DNA from: Iamia sp. SCSIO 61187
GTDB lineage: Bacteria > Actinomycetota > Acidimicrobiia > Acidimicrobiales > Iamiaceae
DNA length: 64,000 bases
Direction of reading: 5' to 3'
Assembly (NCBI RefSeq): GCF_019443745.1
Contig: NZ_CP050948.1
Span: 620,001-684,000, forward strand
Position numbers and translations under genes: made by a program. This document shows positions 1-8,242 of the stretch, in pieces (within the stretch, counting starts at the first letter, position 1; each line of letters opens with the position of its first letter). The notes below the pieces were generated by a model. The model was given only the letters and a program-made list of their open reading frames with translations. It was not told the origin of the DNA and searched no databases.

Positions 1-135
1 CTCGACCCCACCGCCATCTGGGAGTGGGGCGTGGTCGAGCGGGTGTCGACCGGTCTGGTGTGCACCGAGATCGGGCTCCAGCCCGTCGGGCGCGACATGC
101 TCCGCGCCGCCGACCAGGTCGCCCGGGAGCGCTGA
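1..135 (+). CDS. C-terminal end of a kinase-like protein, cut by the window start
   Basis: Only the last 44 codons are present, running from base 1 in frame 1 to a TGA at 133-135. The residues include the stretch WGVVERVSTGL, followed by an amphipathic helical tail. This resembles the C-terminal helices of aminoglycoside or hydroxyurea phosphotransferase-type (APH(6)-like) kinases of actinobacteria, but no catalytic motif lies inside the window, so the family call is a weak impression. The gene is followed directly by a long hairpin at 153-199 and faces the sigma-factor gene at 204-1775 on the other strand. Confidence 0.4.
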   Translation, partial: LDPTAIWEWGVVERVSTGLVCTEIGLQPVGRDMLRAADQVARER

Positions 136-152
136 GCAACGCCGTCTGCTCG

Positions 153-199
153 TTCTGTCAACCCTCGTGCGCCTCTGCTGCGCATGAGGGTTGACAGAA
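153..199. terminator. Intergenic hairpin between convergent genes, likely bidirectional terminator
   Basis: Arms of 20 nt at 153-172 and 180-199 pair with one G-U wobble around a 7-nt loop. The element lies exactly between two convergent genes, 17 bases after one stop and 4 bases before the other. There is no T-tract, which is common for terminators in high-GC actinobacteria. Its arm sequence TTCTGTCAACCCTC recurs almost unchanged in the hairpin at 59796-59842. Confidence 0.7.
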
Positions 200-203
200 G
201 GGG

Positions 204-1775
204 TCACGGGACCGAGGTGGTGCCGGTCGTGGTGCCGCCGGGGCCGGAGGCGGTGAGGGTGTAGGCGCCCGGGCCGGGGGAGCAGCCGGTGGCGGTGCCG
301 ATCGTCGGCTGGGGGCCGCCCGGGGCGCCGGGGCCCGAGATGGTCACCGAGTCGGTTCCCGCCGTGCGCCAGCTCAGGGCGATGCGGGCCGAGGCGGTGG
401 TGCAGAGCGACCCCGGGGCGGGGGCGCGGGTGGCCGAGAACGAGACGATCGTCGGCGCCGGTGGGGGTGGGGGTGGTGGTGCGGTGGTGGTCGGCGCCGG
501 GGCGGGGGCCGTGGTGGTGGGAGCCGGATCGGGGTTGGGGCCGAGGCCGAGGTCGGGCTCGACCTCGATGTTCGCCGAGGGGCCGGTGGTCGGCGGCGCC
601 GGTGGGGTCGGGGCCGGGAGCGACCCGGGCGGGACACTCGTCGTCGGCGCCGTCGTGGTCGAGGTCGGGGTCGTCGTGGTCGAGGTCGGGGTCGTCGTGG
701 TCGAGGCCTGCTCGGTGGTGGTCGGGACGGTGGTCGAGGTGGTCGCGTCGGTCGCCACCTCCTCGGGGTCGGTCGCCCCGTCGTCGCCGAGCAGCACGAT
801 GGCGGCGACCACCACCAGGACGAGCACGGCGGCGGCCGCGGCCACGGCGGCCGGCCGGCGGGCCGACCGGGCGACCGGACCACCCGGCCCGGCGTCCGCC
901 GGATCGCCGGATGCGTCGCCCGCGTCGGCGTCCTCGCCCACGAGGGCGGCCGGTGGCTCTCCCACCGGCACCCCGGCCTCGGCCAGCCCGTCGCGGATGG
1001 CGGTGATGACGGCGGGGGCGACGACGAGCAGGGGGGCGGCGGCGAACAGAGCGTCGGGCGCCAGCCGGCCCTCCTGGCGGCGGGCGCACGCCTCGCAGTC
1101 GGCCACGTGGGCCGTGGTGACGCGCACGGCGTCGGCCCCGAAGGCCTCCACGCCGGCGGCCACGAGGGTGCGGCCCAGCTCGGGGCACGCCGGGTGGCCG
1201 GCCCGCCAGAGCACGCACGCCCGGACGGCGTCGCCGAGCCGGGCCCGCAGGCGGAACAGCGCCTGGTGGGCGGTGTTGGCCGCCACACCGAGCTCCTCGG
1301 CGATCTCGCCCGGCGACAGACCGTGGCGCAGGTGCAGGTCCAGCACGCTGGCATCCCGCGGCCCCAGGGCGGCTGCCGCCGCCCACACCAGGTCGACGTC
1401 CTCGGACCGCGACGCCGCGGTCGCGGCCTCGTCGTCCGGGATCGCTCGTCGATCCACCATCTCCATCGTCTCCTCGTCGCCGACGGGGACGGACCGCCGC
1501 TCCCGCTCGAGCCGGTTGAGCGCCCGGTTGCGACCGATGCGCAGCACCCAGCCCCCGAACGACTCGACCTGCTCGAGCCGGTCGAGCCCCGTCCAGGCGG
1601 CGAGGAAGGCGTCCTGGGCCACCTCGGCCGCCACCTCCCGGTCGCGGACGATGCGGAAGGCGACGTCGAGCACGCGCACCGACCAGCGGTCGAAGAGCAC
1701 GCCGAAGGCCTGCCCGTCGCCGGCCTGGGCGGCGCGCACCAGCTCGGCGTCGTCCACGGGGGTCTTCAGGTCCAT
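204..1775 (-). CDS. Sigma-70 family (ECF-type) sigma factor fused to a zinc-finger, membrane anchor and Pro/Thr-rich stalk
   Basis: This 523-residue protein begins with an ECF sigma factor: region 2 at about 10-85 and region 4 at about 135-185 with a helix-turn-helix (LSPGEIAEELGVAANTAHQA). A segment with H-V-A-D-C-E-A-C follows at about 230, like the HxxxCxxC zinc motif of anti-sigma factors. Next come a hydrophobic helix at about 310-332, a stalk of repeated PTSTTT units, and a C-terminal Ig-like domain with two cysteines. The start is the ATG at 1775-1773 because CAGGAG lies just upstream; a longer in-frame extension is not supported. The architecture implies a sigma factor tethered to the membrane together with its own sensor, to be released by proteolysis or conformational change; that role is inference. 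Compare the unfused pairs at 19623-20889 and 58560-59788. Confidence 0.8.
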   Translation of the reverse strand: MDLKTPVDDAELVRAAQAGDGQAFGVLFDRWSVRVLDVAFRIVRDREVAAEVAQDAFLAAWTGLDRLEQVESFGGWVLRIGRNRALNRLERERRSVPVGDEETMEMVDRRAIPDDEAATAASRSEDVDLVWAAAAALGPRDASVLDLHLRHGLSPGEIAEELGVAANTAHQALFRLRARLGDAVRACVLWRAGHPACPELGRTLVAAGVEAFGADAVRVTTAHVADCEACARRQEGRLAPDALFAAAPLLVVAPAVITAIRDGLAEAGVPVGEPPAALVGEDADAGDASGDPADAGPGGPVARSARRPAAVAAAAAVLVLVVVAAIVLLGDDGATDPEEVATDATTSTTVPTTTEQASTTTTPTSTTTTPTSTTTAPTTSVPPGSLPAPTPPAPPTTGPSANIEVEPDLGLGPNPDPAPTTTAPAPAPTTTAPPPPPPPAPTIVSFSATRAPAPGSLCTTASARIALSWRTAGTDSVTISGPGAPGGPQPTIGTATGCSPGPGAYTLTASGPGGTTTGTTSVP

Positions 1776-2016
1776 CGCCGCTCCTGACCGCTCGGAGGGG
1801 GACGCCTTACATCTTGCCGGGGTCGGCTCCGAGGTGCCCGCCGGCCCGCGGGGTCGGGCCACCGGCGCCCCTCGGGCGGCCCGGGGTCGGAGGCACCGTC
1901 GTCCCCGGCGCCGTCGGCCCGGCCGGGGGGATCTCCCCGGCGCCGAGCCGTAAGCGCCTCGGCGGCGGCCGGTCAGGACGGGCACCACACACACCCGACC
2001 CCTCCCAGGAGGAAAC

Positions 2017-2976
2017 GTGAACCGCACCACCCGCCGCCTGACCGCCGCCCTGGCGCTCGCCCTCGGCCTCGGCCTGGCCCCGACCGCCGCCGGCGCCGCC
2101 GACGGCGACGCCACCCTGCGGCCGACCCCGCTGCCCGCCGTCGGGGCCGACGGCTACGCCATCCCGACCCCCACACCCCCGCCCCCGGTCGGCTCCGACG
2201 ACCTCGCCGTGGCGCGCCCCTCGCTGTCGATCGAGCTCGACGCCATCGACGAGGTCGACTTCCACATGCCCGGTCGGCTCGTCCTCTCCTCGCCGCTCGA
2301 CGTCGACCTGTCCACCCAGGTGCAGGTGCTGTTCCCCGACGCCGACCCCGAGGACGTCAGCTGCCCCGAGGTCGACTTCGGCCTCCCGTGCTCGTGGACG
2401 TTCGGCGTCGATGTGCCGGCCGGCGCCACCGAGGTGCCGTTCGAGCTCGAGATCCTCGACGACCAGGTCGACGAGGACGCCGAGGTCCTGCGGGTCGCCG
2501 TCACCTCCACCCACCCCGACTCCGCCGTGCAGGTCGGTCCGGCGGCCGACGCCCTGATCTACGACGGCGCCGGTCTCGAGGTGGCCATCGTCGACGATCC
2601 CGAGGCCGCCGAGGGCGACCCCGGATCGGACGGCACCCTGGACCTCGTCGTCGAGGCGAACCAGGCCGTGCCCCACCCGGTGACGTTCCGGGTCCGCACC
2701 GGCGTGGTCGGCGGCTACAACGGCGCCCTGCCCGGCGTCGACCACCAGGCCGTCGACGTGGTGGTCGAGCTGCCCGCCGGCGACACCACGCGCACCGTCG
2801 AGGTGCCCCTCGTGGGCGACGACCTGGTCGAGCCGGACGAGCTGCTCTTCGGGTCCGTCGAGGATCCCTCGCACGGCGCCATCGCCTTCGACGGAGGCAC
2901 CACCGTGGCCCGCATCCTGGACGACGACGTCGCCGTCGGCGGCTGGTCGCGACCGGGCGGGTTCACGACCCGGTAG
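2017..2976 (+). CDS. Secreted Calx-beta domain protein
   Basis: The product has 319 residues with a Sec signal peptide (basic MNRTTRRL, hydrophobic core, cleavage after AAGA near residue 28). The mature part contains two acidic beta-sandwich repeats with the Calx-beta pattern: a run ending in DDQVDEDAEVLRVAV and a second ending in ARILDDDVAV. Calx-beta domains bind calcium and occur in surface and adhesion proteins. The start is the GTG at 2017, preceded by a textbook AGGAGG Shine-Dalgarno. It is divergent from the sigma-factor fusion gene, with 241 bp between them, so it is a candidate target of that sigma factor. No anchor or sorting motif is visible at the C-terminus. Confidence 0.75.
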   Translation: MNRTTRRLTAALALALGLGLAPTAAGAADGDATLRPTPLPAVGADGYAIPTPTPPPPVGSDDLAVARPSLSIELDAIDEVDFHMPGRLVLSSPLDVDLSTQVQVLFPDADPEDVSCPEVDFGLPCSWTFGVDVPAGATEVPFELEILDDQVDEDAEVLRVAVTSTHPDSAVQVGPAADALIYDGAGLEVAIVDDPEAAEGDPGSDGTLDLVVEANQAVPHPVTFRVRTGVVGGYNGALPGVDHQAVDVVVELPAGDTTRTVEVPLVGDDLVEPDELLFGSVEDPSHGAIAFDGGTTVARILDDDVAVGGWSRPGGFTTR

Positions 2977-2979
2977 CGG

Positions 2980-3258
2980 CTACCAGTCGTCGTCGCGGTC
3001 GGCCCGGTCGGCCGCCTTGACGGCGTAGCCGAAGACGATGGCCGGGGCGAGGACGATCGAACCCACCACCAGGCAGGCGACGATCAGGGTGACGACCCAG
3101 TCCTCGAGCCCGACCACGAAGCCGACCAGGAAGGCCACGATGGCCAGCCCGAACAACCCGTAGCCGAGCCTCTGGCCCAGATCGACCCATCGGGCGATCT
3201 GGGCCCGGCGCGCCAGGACCGGGTCGCCGTCGGGGTCGGGGCGGGGTCCGGACGGCAT
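2980..3258 (-). CDS. Small two-helix membrane protein, unknown function
   Basis: This 92-residue protein has an N-terminal soluble segment (about 1-30), two adjacent hydrophobic segments (about 32-52 and 56-78), and a highly charged tail ending RADRDDDW. It resembles the small uncharacterised 2TM proteins common in actinobacteria. I recognise no catalytic motif. It converges with the Calx-beta gene, 3 bp away. The ATG at 3258-3256 is the nearest plausible start; a longer form starting about 18 codons upstream is possible. Confidence 0.6.
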   Translation of the reverse strand: MPSGPRPDPDGDPVLARRAQIARWVDLGQRLGYGLFGLAIVAFLVGFVVGLEDWVVTLIVACLVVGSIVLAPAIVFGYAVKAADRADRDDDW

Positions 3259-3386
3259 GGCCTCAGCCTGCCGTCCGGTCCCGGTCGGGGGCGAACCGGA
3301 CCGGCCGGGCACAGGTCGGTACCACGTCCTCCGACCCCGCCCGCGCCCTGAGGGGGTCGGCTCCGCCGACGCCGTACCCTGCGGCG

Positions 3387-4271
3387 GTGCGGACGTCCCA
3401 CCACACCGACCACGAACGCGAGGACCTGGTCGCCCGGAAGCGGGCCGATGGTGTGACCGCCTCCCTCGTCCTCCCCGCCCGGGACGAGGAGGCCACCATC
3501 GCCCGGGTGCTGGAGGCGTACCTCCCGCTGCGCGACGAGGGGCTGCTCGACGAGGTGCTGGTGGTCGACTCGCTCTCCGGTGACGCCACCGCCGCCGTGG
3601 CCCGGGAGGCCGGCGCCACCGTCGTGGCCGTGGGGGACGTGCACCCCGCCATCCCCGCCCGGCGGGGCAAGGGCGAGGCCCTGTGGCGGGGCGTGCTCGC
3701 CAGCACCGGCGACATCGTCGTGTTCGCCGACGCCGACGTCCTCGACGCCGGCCCCCACTACGTGGTCGGGCTCCTCGGTCCGTTCCTGGACGACCCGGCG
3801 GTGCAGCTGGTCAAGGGCTTCTACGAGCGACCCATCGTCGGCGCCGACGGGGCCGTCGAGGAGCACGGCGGACGGGTCACCGAGCTGGTGGCCCGCCCCC
3901 TGCTCAGCCTGTTCCGCCCGGAGCTGGCCCGGCTCGTCCAACCTCTCGCCGGCGAGTACGCGGGGCGTCGCTCCCTGCTCGAGGCGGTGGCCTTCCCGGT
4001 CGGCTACGGCGTCGAGATCGCCCTGCTGCTCGACGCCTTCGGCCGCCACGGCGGGGCCGGGCTGGCCCAGGTCGACCTGGGCCGGCGCACCCACCGGCGC
4101 CAGTCGCAGCAGCAGCTCGGGGTGATGGCCGCCGAGGTGATGGCGGCGGCGCTGCGCCGGCTCGGGCTCGACCCGACCGACGACGTCATGCACCAGTTCG
4201 CCCCCGAGGGCCACGGCGCCATCGCCACCGCCCTCGCGGTGGACGAGCGCCCGCCGATCGCCTCCCTCTGA
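3387..4271 (+). CDS. gpgS: Glucosyl-3-phosphoglycerate synthase
   Basis: This 294-residue GT-A fold glycosyltransferase (family GT81) transfers glucose from UDP-glucose to 3-phosphoglycerate. That is the first step toward glucosylglycerate and the methylglucose lipopolysaccharides of actinobacteria. Visible family marks are LPARDEEATI near the N-terminus, GKGEALWRG, the DxD-type metal site FADADV, FYERPI, GGRVTELVARPLL, and GYGVEIALLLDAFG. The GTG start at 3387 is supported by TACCCT at 3375-3380, ending 6 nt before it, a leaderless-type promoter. It converges with the lipoprotein hydrolase gene, with a palindrome between them. Confidence 0.9.
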   Translation: MRTSHHTDHEREDLVARKRADGVTASLVLPARDEEATIARVLEAYLPLRDEGLLDEVLVVDSLSGDATAAVAREAGATVVAVGDVHPAIPARRGKGEALWRGVLASTGDIVVFADADVLDAGPHYVVGLLGPFLDDPAVQLVKGFYERPIVGADGAVEEHGGRVTELVARPLLSLFRPELARLVQPLAGEYAGRRSLLEAVAFPVGYGVEIALLLDAFGRHGGAGLAQVDLGRRTHRRQSQQQLGVMAAEVMAAALRRLGLDPTDDVMHQFAPEGHGAIATALAVDERPPIASL

Positions 4272-4276
4272 CCGGG

Positions 4277-4309
4277 GACCACGGATGGTGCCAGGCACCA
4301 TCCGTGGTC
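4277..4309. repeat. GGTGCC/GGCACC palindrome between convergent genes
   Basis: A perfect 33-bp palindrome (16-nt arms around a central A) sits between the gpgS stop and the hydrolase stop. The core ACGGATGGTGCC-A-GGCACCATCCGT recurs at 21739-21796, 30168-30194 and 50238-50293, with variants at 24361 and 45276. Its position suggests a bidirectional terminator or REP-like element. Confidence 0.8.
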
Positions 4310-4313
4310 TCCG

Positions 4314-5351
4314 CTACCGCTCCTGGAGGGTGGCCACGTCGGGGCCGGCGTCGTCGACCGCGGCCACGACCCGGTCCCAGCCGGTCGCGTCGTCCTTGAG
4401 GTGGGCGTCGTAGAAGGCCAGCGTCGCCTCGGTGACCACGGTGCCCCAGTCGTCGACCGGGCCGTCGAAGTAGCCGTCGTCGTGCACCGCGTCGGTGAGG
4501 GTGATGAACCCGCCGGGGGCGTCGATGACGTCCTCCCACGCCATGAGGGCCGCGCTGATGGGGGTGGCGGTGTCGGGACCGGTGTCGGCACCGCCGTGGA
4601 ACATGAGCAGCGGCCGATCGGTGGTCGAGGGGTCCTGCTCCTCGCTCGAGAGCGGGAACCAGATCCCGGCGAACTCGGTGACGACGTCGATGCGGGGATC
4701 GGCGCAGCAGGCGTTGAACCCCACGCTCAGGGCGGTGATGGCGCCGAAGGACTGGCCGCCCACGCCGATGCGCTCGGCGTCGACGATCCCACCGAGCTCC
4801 TCGTCGCCCCCGTCGGGACCGAGGTCGGCCAGGGCGGTGTCGATCAGGAACGAGACGTCGCCGGTCTGGTTCTCCACCTCGTCGAACTTGGTCCCGCCCG
4901 GCGTGCCCTCCGACGACAGCGGGAAGTCGGGGGCGACGATGACGTAGCCGGCCGAGGCCCAGGCGCTCAGCGTGCCCTCGTAGTGGTCCCCGGCCCGGCT
5001 GCTGCCGTGCCCGAACACGATCAACGGCCAGGGCCCGGGCTCGCCCTCGGGGGCGTAGACGACGACGTCCAGGGTGCGCTCGGGGAGCTCCGGCTGGCCG
5101 CCGTGCGCCGGGGTGGTCCGGGTGGTGTCGACCCAGGTGCGCCGGGCCTCGGACACCTCGTAGGTGCCGAGGGGGCTCGCCGCGCCCTCGGCCGGCGCCG
5201 CCGTGGTGGCGTCCGACCCGGCGGCCGTCGTGGAGGGGTCGTCCGACGCCGGGGCGGTGCCCTCGGCGGTGGTGCCGTCACCGTCGTCGGAGCACCCGAC
5301 GGCGGCGAGGGCCAGCAGGCCCGCGAGGAGGAGGAGCAGGAGGCGGCGCAT
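4314..5351 (-). CDS. Lipoprotein alpha/beta hydrolase (dienelactone hydrolase/lipase-like)
   Basis: This 345-residue protein has a lipobox signal peptide (LALAAVGC, lipidated Cys near residue 20), a Thr/Ala-rich linker, and an alpha/beta-hydrolase domain from about residue 85. The oxyanion region reads VFGHGSSRAG, the nucleophile elbow is GVGGQSFGA, and a HGGAD segment and VHDDG near the C-terminus supply the likely Asp and His. It would act on esters at the outer face of the membrane; the substrate is unknown. The ATG overlaps the stop of the upstream FGGY kinase by one base (TGATG), so the two are translationally coupled, which suggests surface release and cytoplasmic phosphorylation of related compounds (inference). 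Confidence 0.8.
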   Translation of the reverse strand: MRRLLLLLLAGLLALAAVGCSDDGDGTTAEGTAPASDDPSTTAAGSDATTAAPAEGAASPLGTYEVSEARRTWVDTTRTTPAHGGQPELPERTLDVVVYAPEGEPGPWPLIVFGHGSSRAGDHYEGTLSAWASAGYVIVAPDFPLSSEGTPGGTKFDEVENQTGDVSFLIDTALADLGPDGGDEELGGIVDAERIGVGGQSFGAITALSVGFNACCADPRIDVVTEFAGIWFPLSSEEQDPSTTDRPLLMFHGGADTGPDTATPISAALMAWEDVIDAPGGFITLTDAVHDDGYFDGPVDDWGTVVTEATLAFYDAHLKDDATGWDRVVAAVDDAGPDVATLQER

Positions 5352-6886
5352 CAGTGGTTCAGCTTCGCGTGGATGCCCTTGGTCGCCTTGTACATGGCGA
5401 CGAAGGCGTCGTAGAGGGGCTCGTAGGTGGCGGTGGTCGACCGGTCGGGCGTGAACTCCCGCTCGACGGCGACGAGGCCGTCGAGCTCGTCGACGGTCAT
5501 CTCGCCGAGGGCGACCCAGGACACGAGGGCCGCCCCCCGCGTGCCGGCGTGCTGGAAGTCCTCGACCCGGCGGATCGGGCGCTGCAGCACGTCGGCGTGG
5601 ATCTGGCACCACAGGTCCGACCGGGCCCCGCCCCCGATGACGACGATGGGGCCGAGCGGCGCCTTGGTGAACGACTCCACCGCCTCCATCAGCCACCGGG
5701 AGTTGTAGGCGACGCCCTCGAGGATCGACCGCAGCATGTCGGCCCGGTCGTGCGAGAGCGACAGGTTGGTCCAGCCGCCCCGGATCGTGTGGTCGTCGAC
5801 CGGGGTGCGCTCGCCGTTCAGCCACGGCAGGTAGATCAGCCCGTTGCTCCCCGAGGGGGCCTCCGCCGCCACCTCGTTGAGCTCGTCGAGCGTCGCGACC
5901 AGCCGCAGCCGGTCGCAGGCGTGGAGGAGGCAGGCCCCGGCGGCCTCGTGCTCGTTGGCCAGGAAGTACTTGCCCGGCAGGGCGGCGGGGAAGGCGGCCA
6001 TGTTGTTGCGGACGTCGGTGCGCTTGCCGGGTAGGTGGAAGCTCAGCCACGACGACGTCCCCAGGTACAGGTGGGGCTCGTGGTCCCGCACCGCCCCGCA
6101 GCCGACGCAGGCGGCGTGGACGTCGCCCATCGACGTGGTCACCGGCACGCCCGCGGCGATCCCCCACTCCTCGGCCACGGCAGGGAGGAGCTCGCCCACC
6201 ACCGACGCCGACGGCACCAGCGTGGGGAGCTTGGCCTCGTCGACCCCGGTCCACTCGAGCAGCTGCGGGTGGTAGGCGGTGGTGTGGCGGTCGCGGTTGT
6301 CGGTGAGCCAGAGCATCACCGCGCAGTCCTGGGAGGAGACCGCCTTCCCGGTGAGGCGGAGGTTGAGGTAGTCACCGGGCTCCAGCAGCCGGTCGGCGGC
6401 GGCGTAGACCTCGGGGCGCTCCTCCTTCAGCCACAGGATGTGGGCGATCGAGTCCTTGCCGCTGAGGCTGGGGGCGGCGCCGGTGAGCTGGACCCAGCGG
6501 GCCAGCCGGCGGGGGTCGTAGCCCATGACGTTGACCCGGCCGCTCACGACCCTGCCGATGGCGGCGGCGCCGCGGCTGTCCATCCAGATGATGGCGTTGC
6601 CGATGGCGTTCCCGTCGCCGTCGACCGGCACCGTCCCGCACCACTGCGACGTGACCGAGACCCCGGCCAGGTCGGCGGCCTCGTCGGGCGCCGCCGCCAC
6701 CAGGCGGTGCACCGCCGCGGTGATCGCCCGCCACCAGTCATCGGGGTCCTGCTCGGCGCCGTCGGGCGGTTGGAGGAGGAGCTCGGTCATCTCGACCTCG
6801 TGGGCGACGACCTTCCCCCGACGGTCCACGAGGGCGACCTTGGGGCCGCCGGTCCCGAGGTCGATGGCGAGGATGTGGTCGGGCAT
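5351..6886 (-). CDS. FGGY-family carbohydrate kinase (xylulokinase-like)
   Basis: This 511-residue protein has the two-domain FGGY kinase layout. The N-terminal phosphate-1 motif is AIDLGTGGPKVALVD, WMDSRG lies near residue 110, MGDVHAACVGCG lies mid-protein, and the C-terminal adenosine-binding GG motif is VVIGGGARSD. Such kinases phosphorylate a sugar or polyol with ATP; the sequence does not reveal the substrate. The gene is divergent from the NDMA-type alcohol dehydrogenase across a 161-bp region carrying a palindromic operator at 6939-6960. Co-regulation with the alcohol dehydrogenase would fit a polyol or alcohol substrate, but this is inference. It heads a two-gene unit with the lipoprotein hydrolase. 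Confidence 0.85.
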   Translation of the reverse strand: MPDHILAIDLGTGGPKVALVDRRGKVVAHEVEMTELLLQPPDGAEQDPDDWWRAITAAVHRLVAAAPDEAADLAGVSVTSQWCGTVPVDGDGNAIGNAIIWMDSRGAAAIGRVVSGRVNVMGYDPRRLARWVQLTGAAPSLSGKDSIAHILWLKEERPEVYAAADRLLEPGDYLNLRLTGKAVSSQDCAVMLWLTDNRDRHTTAYHPQLLEWTGVDEAKLPTLVPSASVVGELLPAVAEEWGIAAGVPVTTSMGDVHAACVGCGAVRDHEPHLYLGTSSWLSFHLPGKRTDVRNNMAAFPAALPGKYFLANEHEAAGACLLHACDRLRLVATLDELNEVAAEAPSGSNGLIYLPWLNGERTPVDDHTIRGGWTNLSLSHDRADMLRSILEGVAYNSRWLMEAVESFTKAPLGPIVVIGGGARSDLWCQIHADVLQRPIRRVEDFQHAGTRGAALVSWVALGEMTVDELDGLVAVEREFTPDRSTTATYEPLYDAFVAMYKATKGIHAKLNH

Positions 6887-6938
6887 CGGTGGGTCTTCCG
6901 GAGGAGGCGGGTGGGCGGCCGGACCCTACCGACCAGAA

Positions 6939-6960
6939 AAGTGGACCGAGCGGTCAAGTT
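6939..6960. promoter_or_regulatory. TetR-type palindromic operator in a divergent promoter
   Basis: A 22-bp imperfect palindrome with a perfect GACCG-AG-CGGTC core and 8 of 10 matching positions per arm. It lies between the divergent FGGY kinase and alcohol dehydrogenase genes. TAGGGT (minus strand, about 6922-6927) is a possible -10 for the kinase. The size and symmetry match TetR-family operators; no tetR gene is adjacent. Confidence 0.45.
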
Positions 6961-7047
6961 GTCGGTGCGGATCGTCACATGCTGTGGAAGGATGCTGAAC
7001 AGCCGTCCAACAAGGCCGCCCGAACGGCCGGATACGAGGAGTGAGAC

Positions 7048-8193
7048 GTGGAGTCACGAGCCGCCATCCTGTGGGAGCAGAACGCCGAGTGGAGCGTCGA
7101 GGACATCACCCTCGACGACCCCAAGGCCGGGGAGGTCATGGTCGAGCTGGCCGCCTCGGGCATGTGCCACTCCGACGAGCACCTGGTCACCGGTGACATG
7201 GTCCTCGACCCCGAGATCGCCAAGATGATCGGCCTCGAGCAGTTCCCCGTGATCGGCGGCCACGAGGGGGCCGGCACCGTCGTCGAGGTCGGCCCCGGCG
7301 TCACCGACCTCGCCGTCGGCGACCACGTGGCCCTCGGGTTCATCCCCGCCTGCGGCCGCTGCCCGTCGTGCGCCCGGGGCTGGCAGCACCTGTGCGACCT
7401 CGGCGCCTTCCTCCTCGCCGGCCGCCAGATCACCGACCTCACCGCCCGGCACCACGCCAAGGACGGCACCGACCTGGGCACGATGTGCTGCCTGGGCACC
7501 TTCTCCCCGGTCACCGTCGTGTCCGAGGCCAGCTGCATCAAGCTCACCGACGACATCCCCCTCGACAAGGCCGCCCTCGTGGGCTGCGGCGTCACCACCG
7601 GGTGGGGCGCGGCCGTCAACGCCGCCAACGTCCAGCCCGGCGAGACCGTCGTCGTCGTCGGCATCGGCGGCGTCGGCGCCAACGCCCTCCAGGGCGCGGC
7701 CTACGCCGGCGCCCGTCACGTCATCGCCGTCGACCCCGTCGAGTTCAAGCGGGAGCAGGCCCCGATCTTCGGCGCCACCCACACCGCCTCCAGCTTCGAG
7801 GAGGCCCAGGCGCTTGTCGGCGAGCTCACCTGGGGCGCCAACGCCGACAAGGTGATCATCACCACCGGCCAGGTCACCGGCGACATGATCGCCCCGGCCA
7901 TGTCGCTGCTGGCCAAGGGTGGGCGCTGCGTCGTCGTCTCGGTGGCCGACATCAAGGCCAACGACGTCCAGCTCAACCTGTTCGAGCTCACCCTCCAGCG
8001 CAAGGAGCTCGTCGGCTGCATCTTCGGCAACGCCAACCCCCGCCGGGACATCCCCCGGCTGCTGCGCCTCTACATGGAGGGCCAGCTCAAGCTCGACGAG
8101 CTCGTGACCCGCGAGTACGACCTCGACGGCGTGAACCAGGGGTACCAGGACATGCGCGACGGGAAGAACATCCGGGGCGTCATCAAGTACTGA
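7048..8193 (+). CDS. NDMA-type (mycofactocin-associated) zinc-dependent alcohol dehydrogenase
   Basis: This 381-residue medium-chain dehydrogenase has catalytic zinc ligands in GMCHSDEH and GGHEGAG, a four-cysteine structural zinc lobe (CGRCPSCARGWQHLC), and the Rossmann motif VVGIGGVGANALQ. Its resemblance to nicotinoprotein alcohol dehydrogenases assayed with N,N-dimethyl-4-nitrosoaniline is strong. In these enzymes NAD(H) stays bound and is recycled by mycofactocin. The GTG start has GAGGAG 6-7 nt upstream. It is the first gene of the rightward mycofactocin arm (then mftE, an SDR and mftF), which fits that cofactor. Confidence 0.9.
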   Translation: MESRAAILWEQNAEWSVEDITLDDPKAGEVMVELAASGMCHSDEHLVTGDMVLDPEIAKMIGLEQFPVIGGHEGAGTVVEVGPGVTDLAVGDHVALGFIPACGRCPSCARGWQHLCDLGAFLLAGRQITDLTARHHAKDGTDLGTMCCLGTFSPVTVVSEASCIKLTDDIPLDKAALVGCGVTTGWGAAVNAANVQPGETVVVVGIGGVGANALQGAAYAGARHVIAVDPVEFKREQAPIFGATHTASSFEEAQALVGELTWGANADKVIITTGQVTGDMIAPAMSLLAKGGRCVVVSVADIKANDVQLNLFELTLQRKELVGCIFGNANPRRDIPRLLRLYMEGQLKLDELVTREYDLDGVNQGYQDMRDGKNIRGVIKY

Positions 8194-8242
8194 GGCCCCG
8201 CCGGCGCCCACCGGCCCGATCGCCACTGCCTGGAGGGGTGCG

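Noticed and set aside
289-1953. Long open frame (554 codons) on the plus strand opposite the sigma-factor fusion
   Set aside because: Low-complexity Val/Gly/Ser translation without domains; it is the antisense of a well-supported gene in a GC-rich region.
1776-2114. Upstream in-frame extension of the sigma-factor fusion
   Set aside because: Arg/Pro-rich translation without similarity, overlapping the divergent Calx-beta gene; the ATG at 1775 has a good ribosome site.
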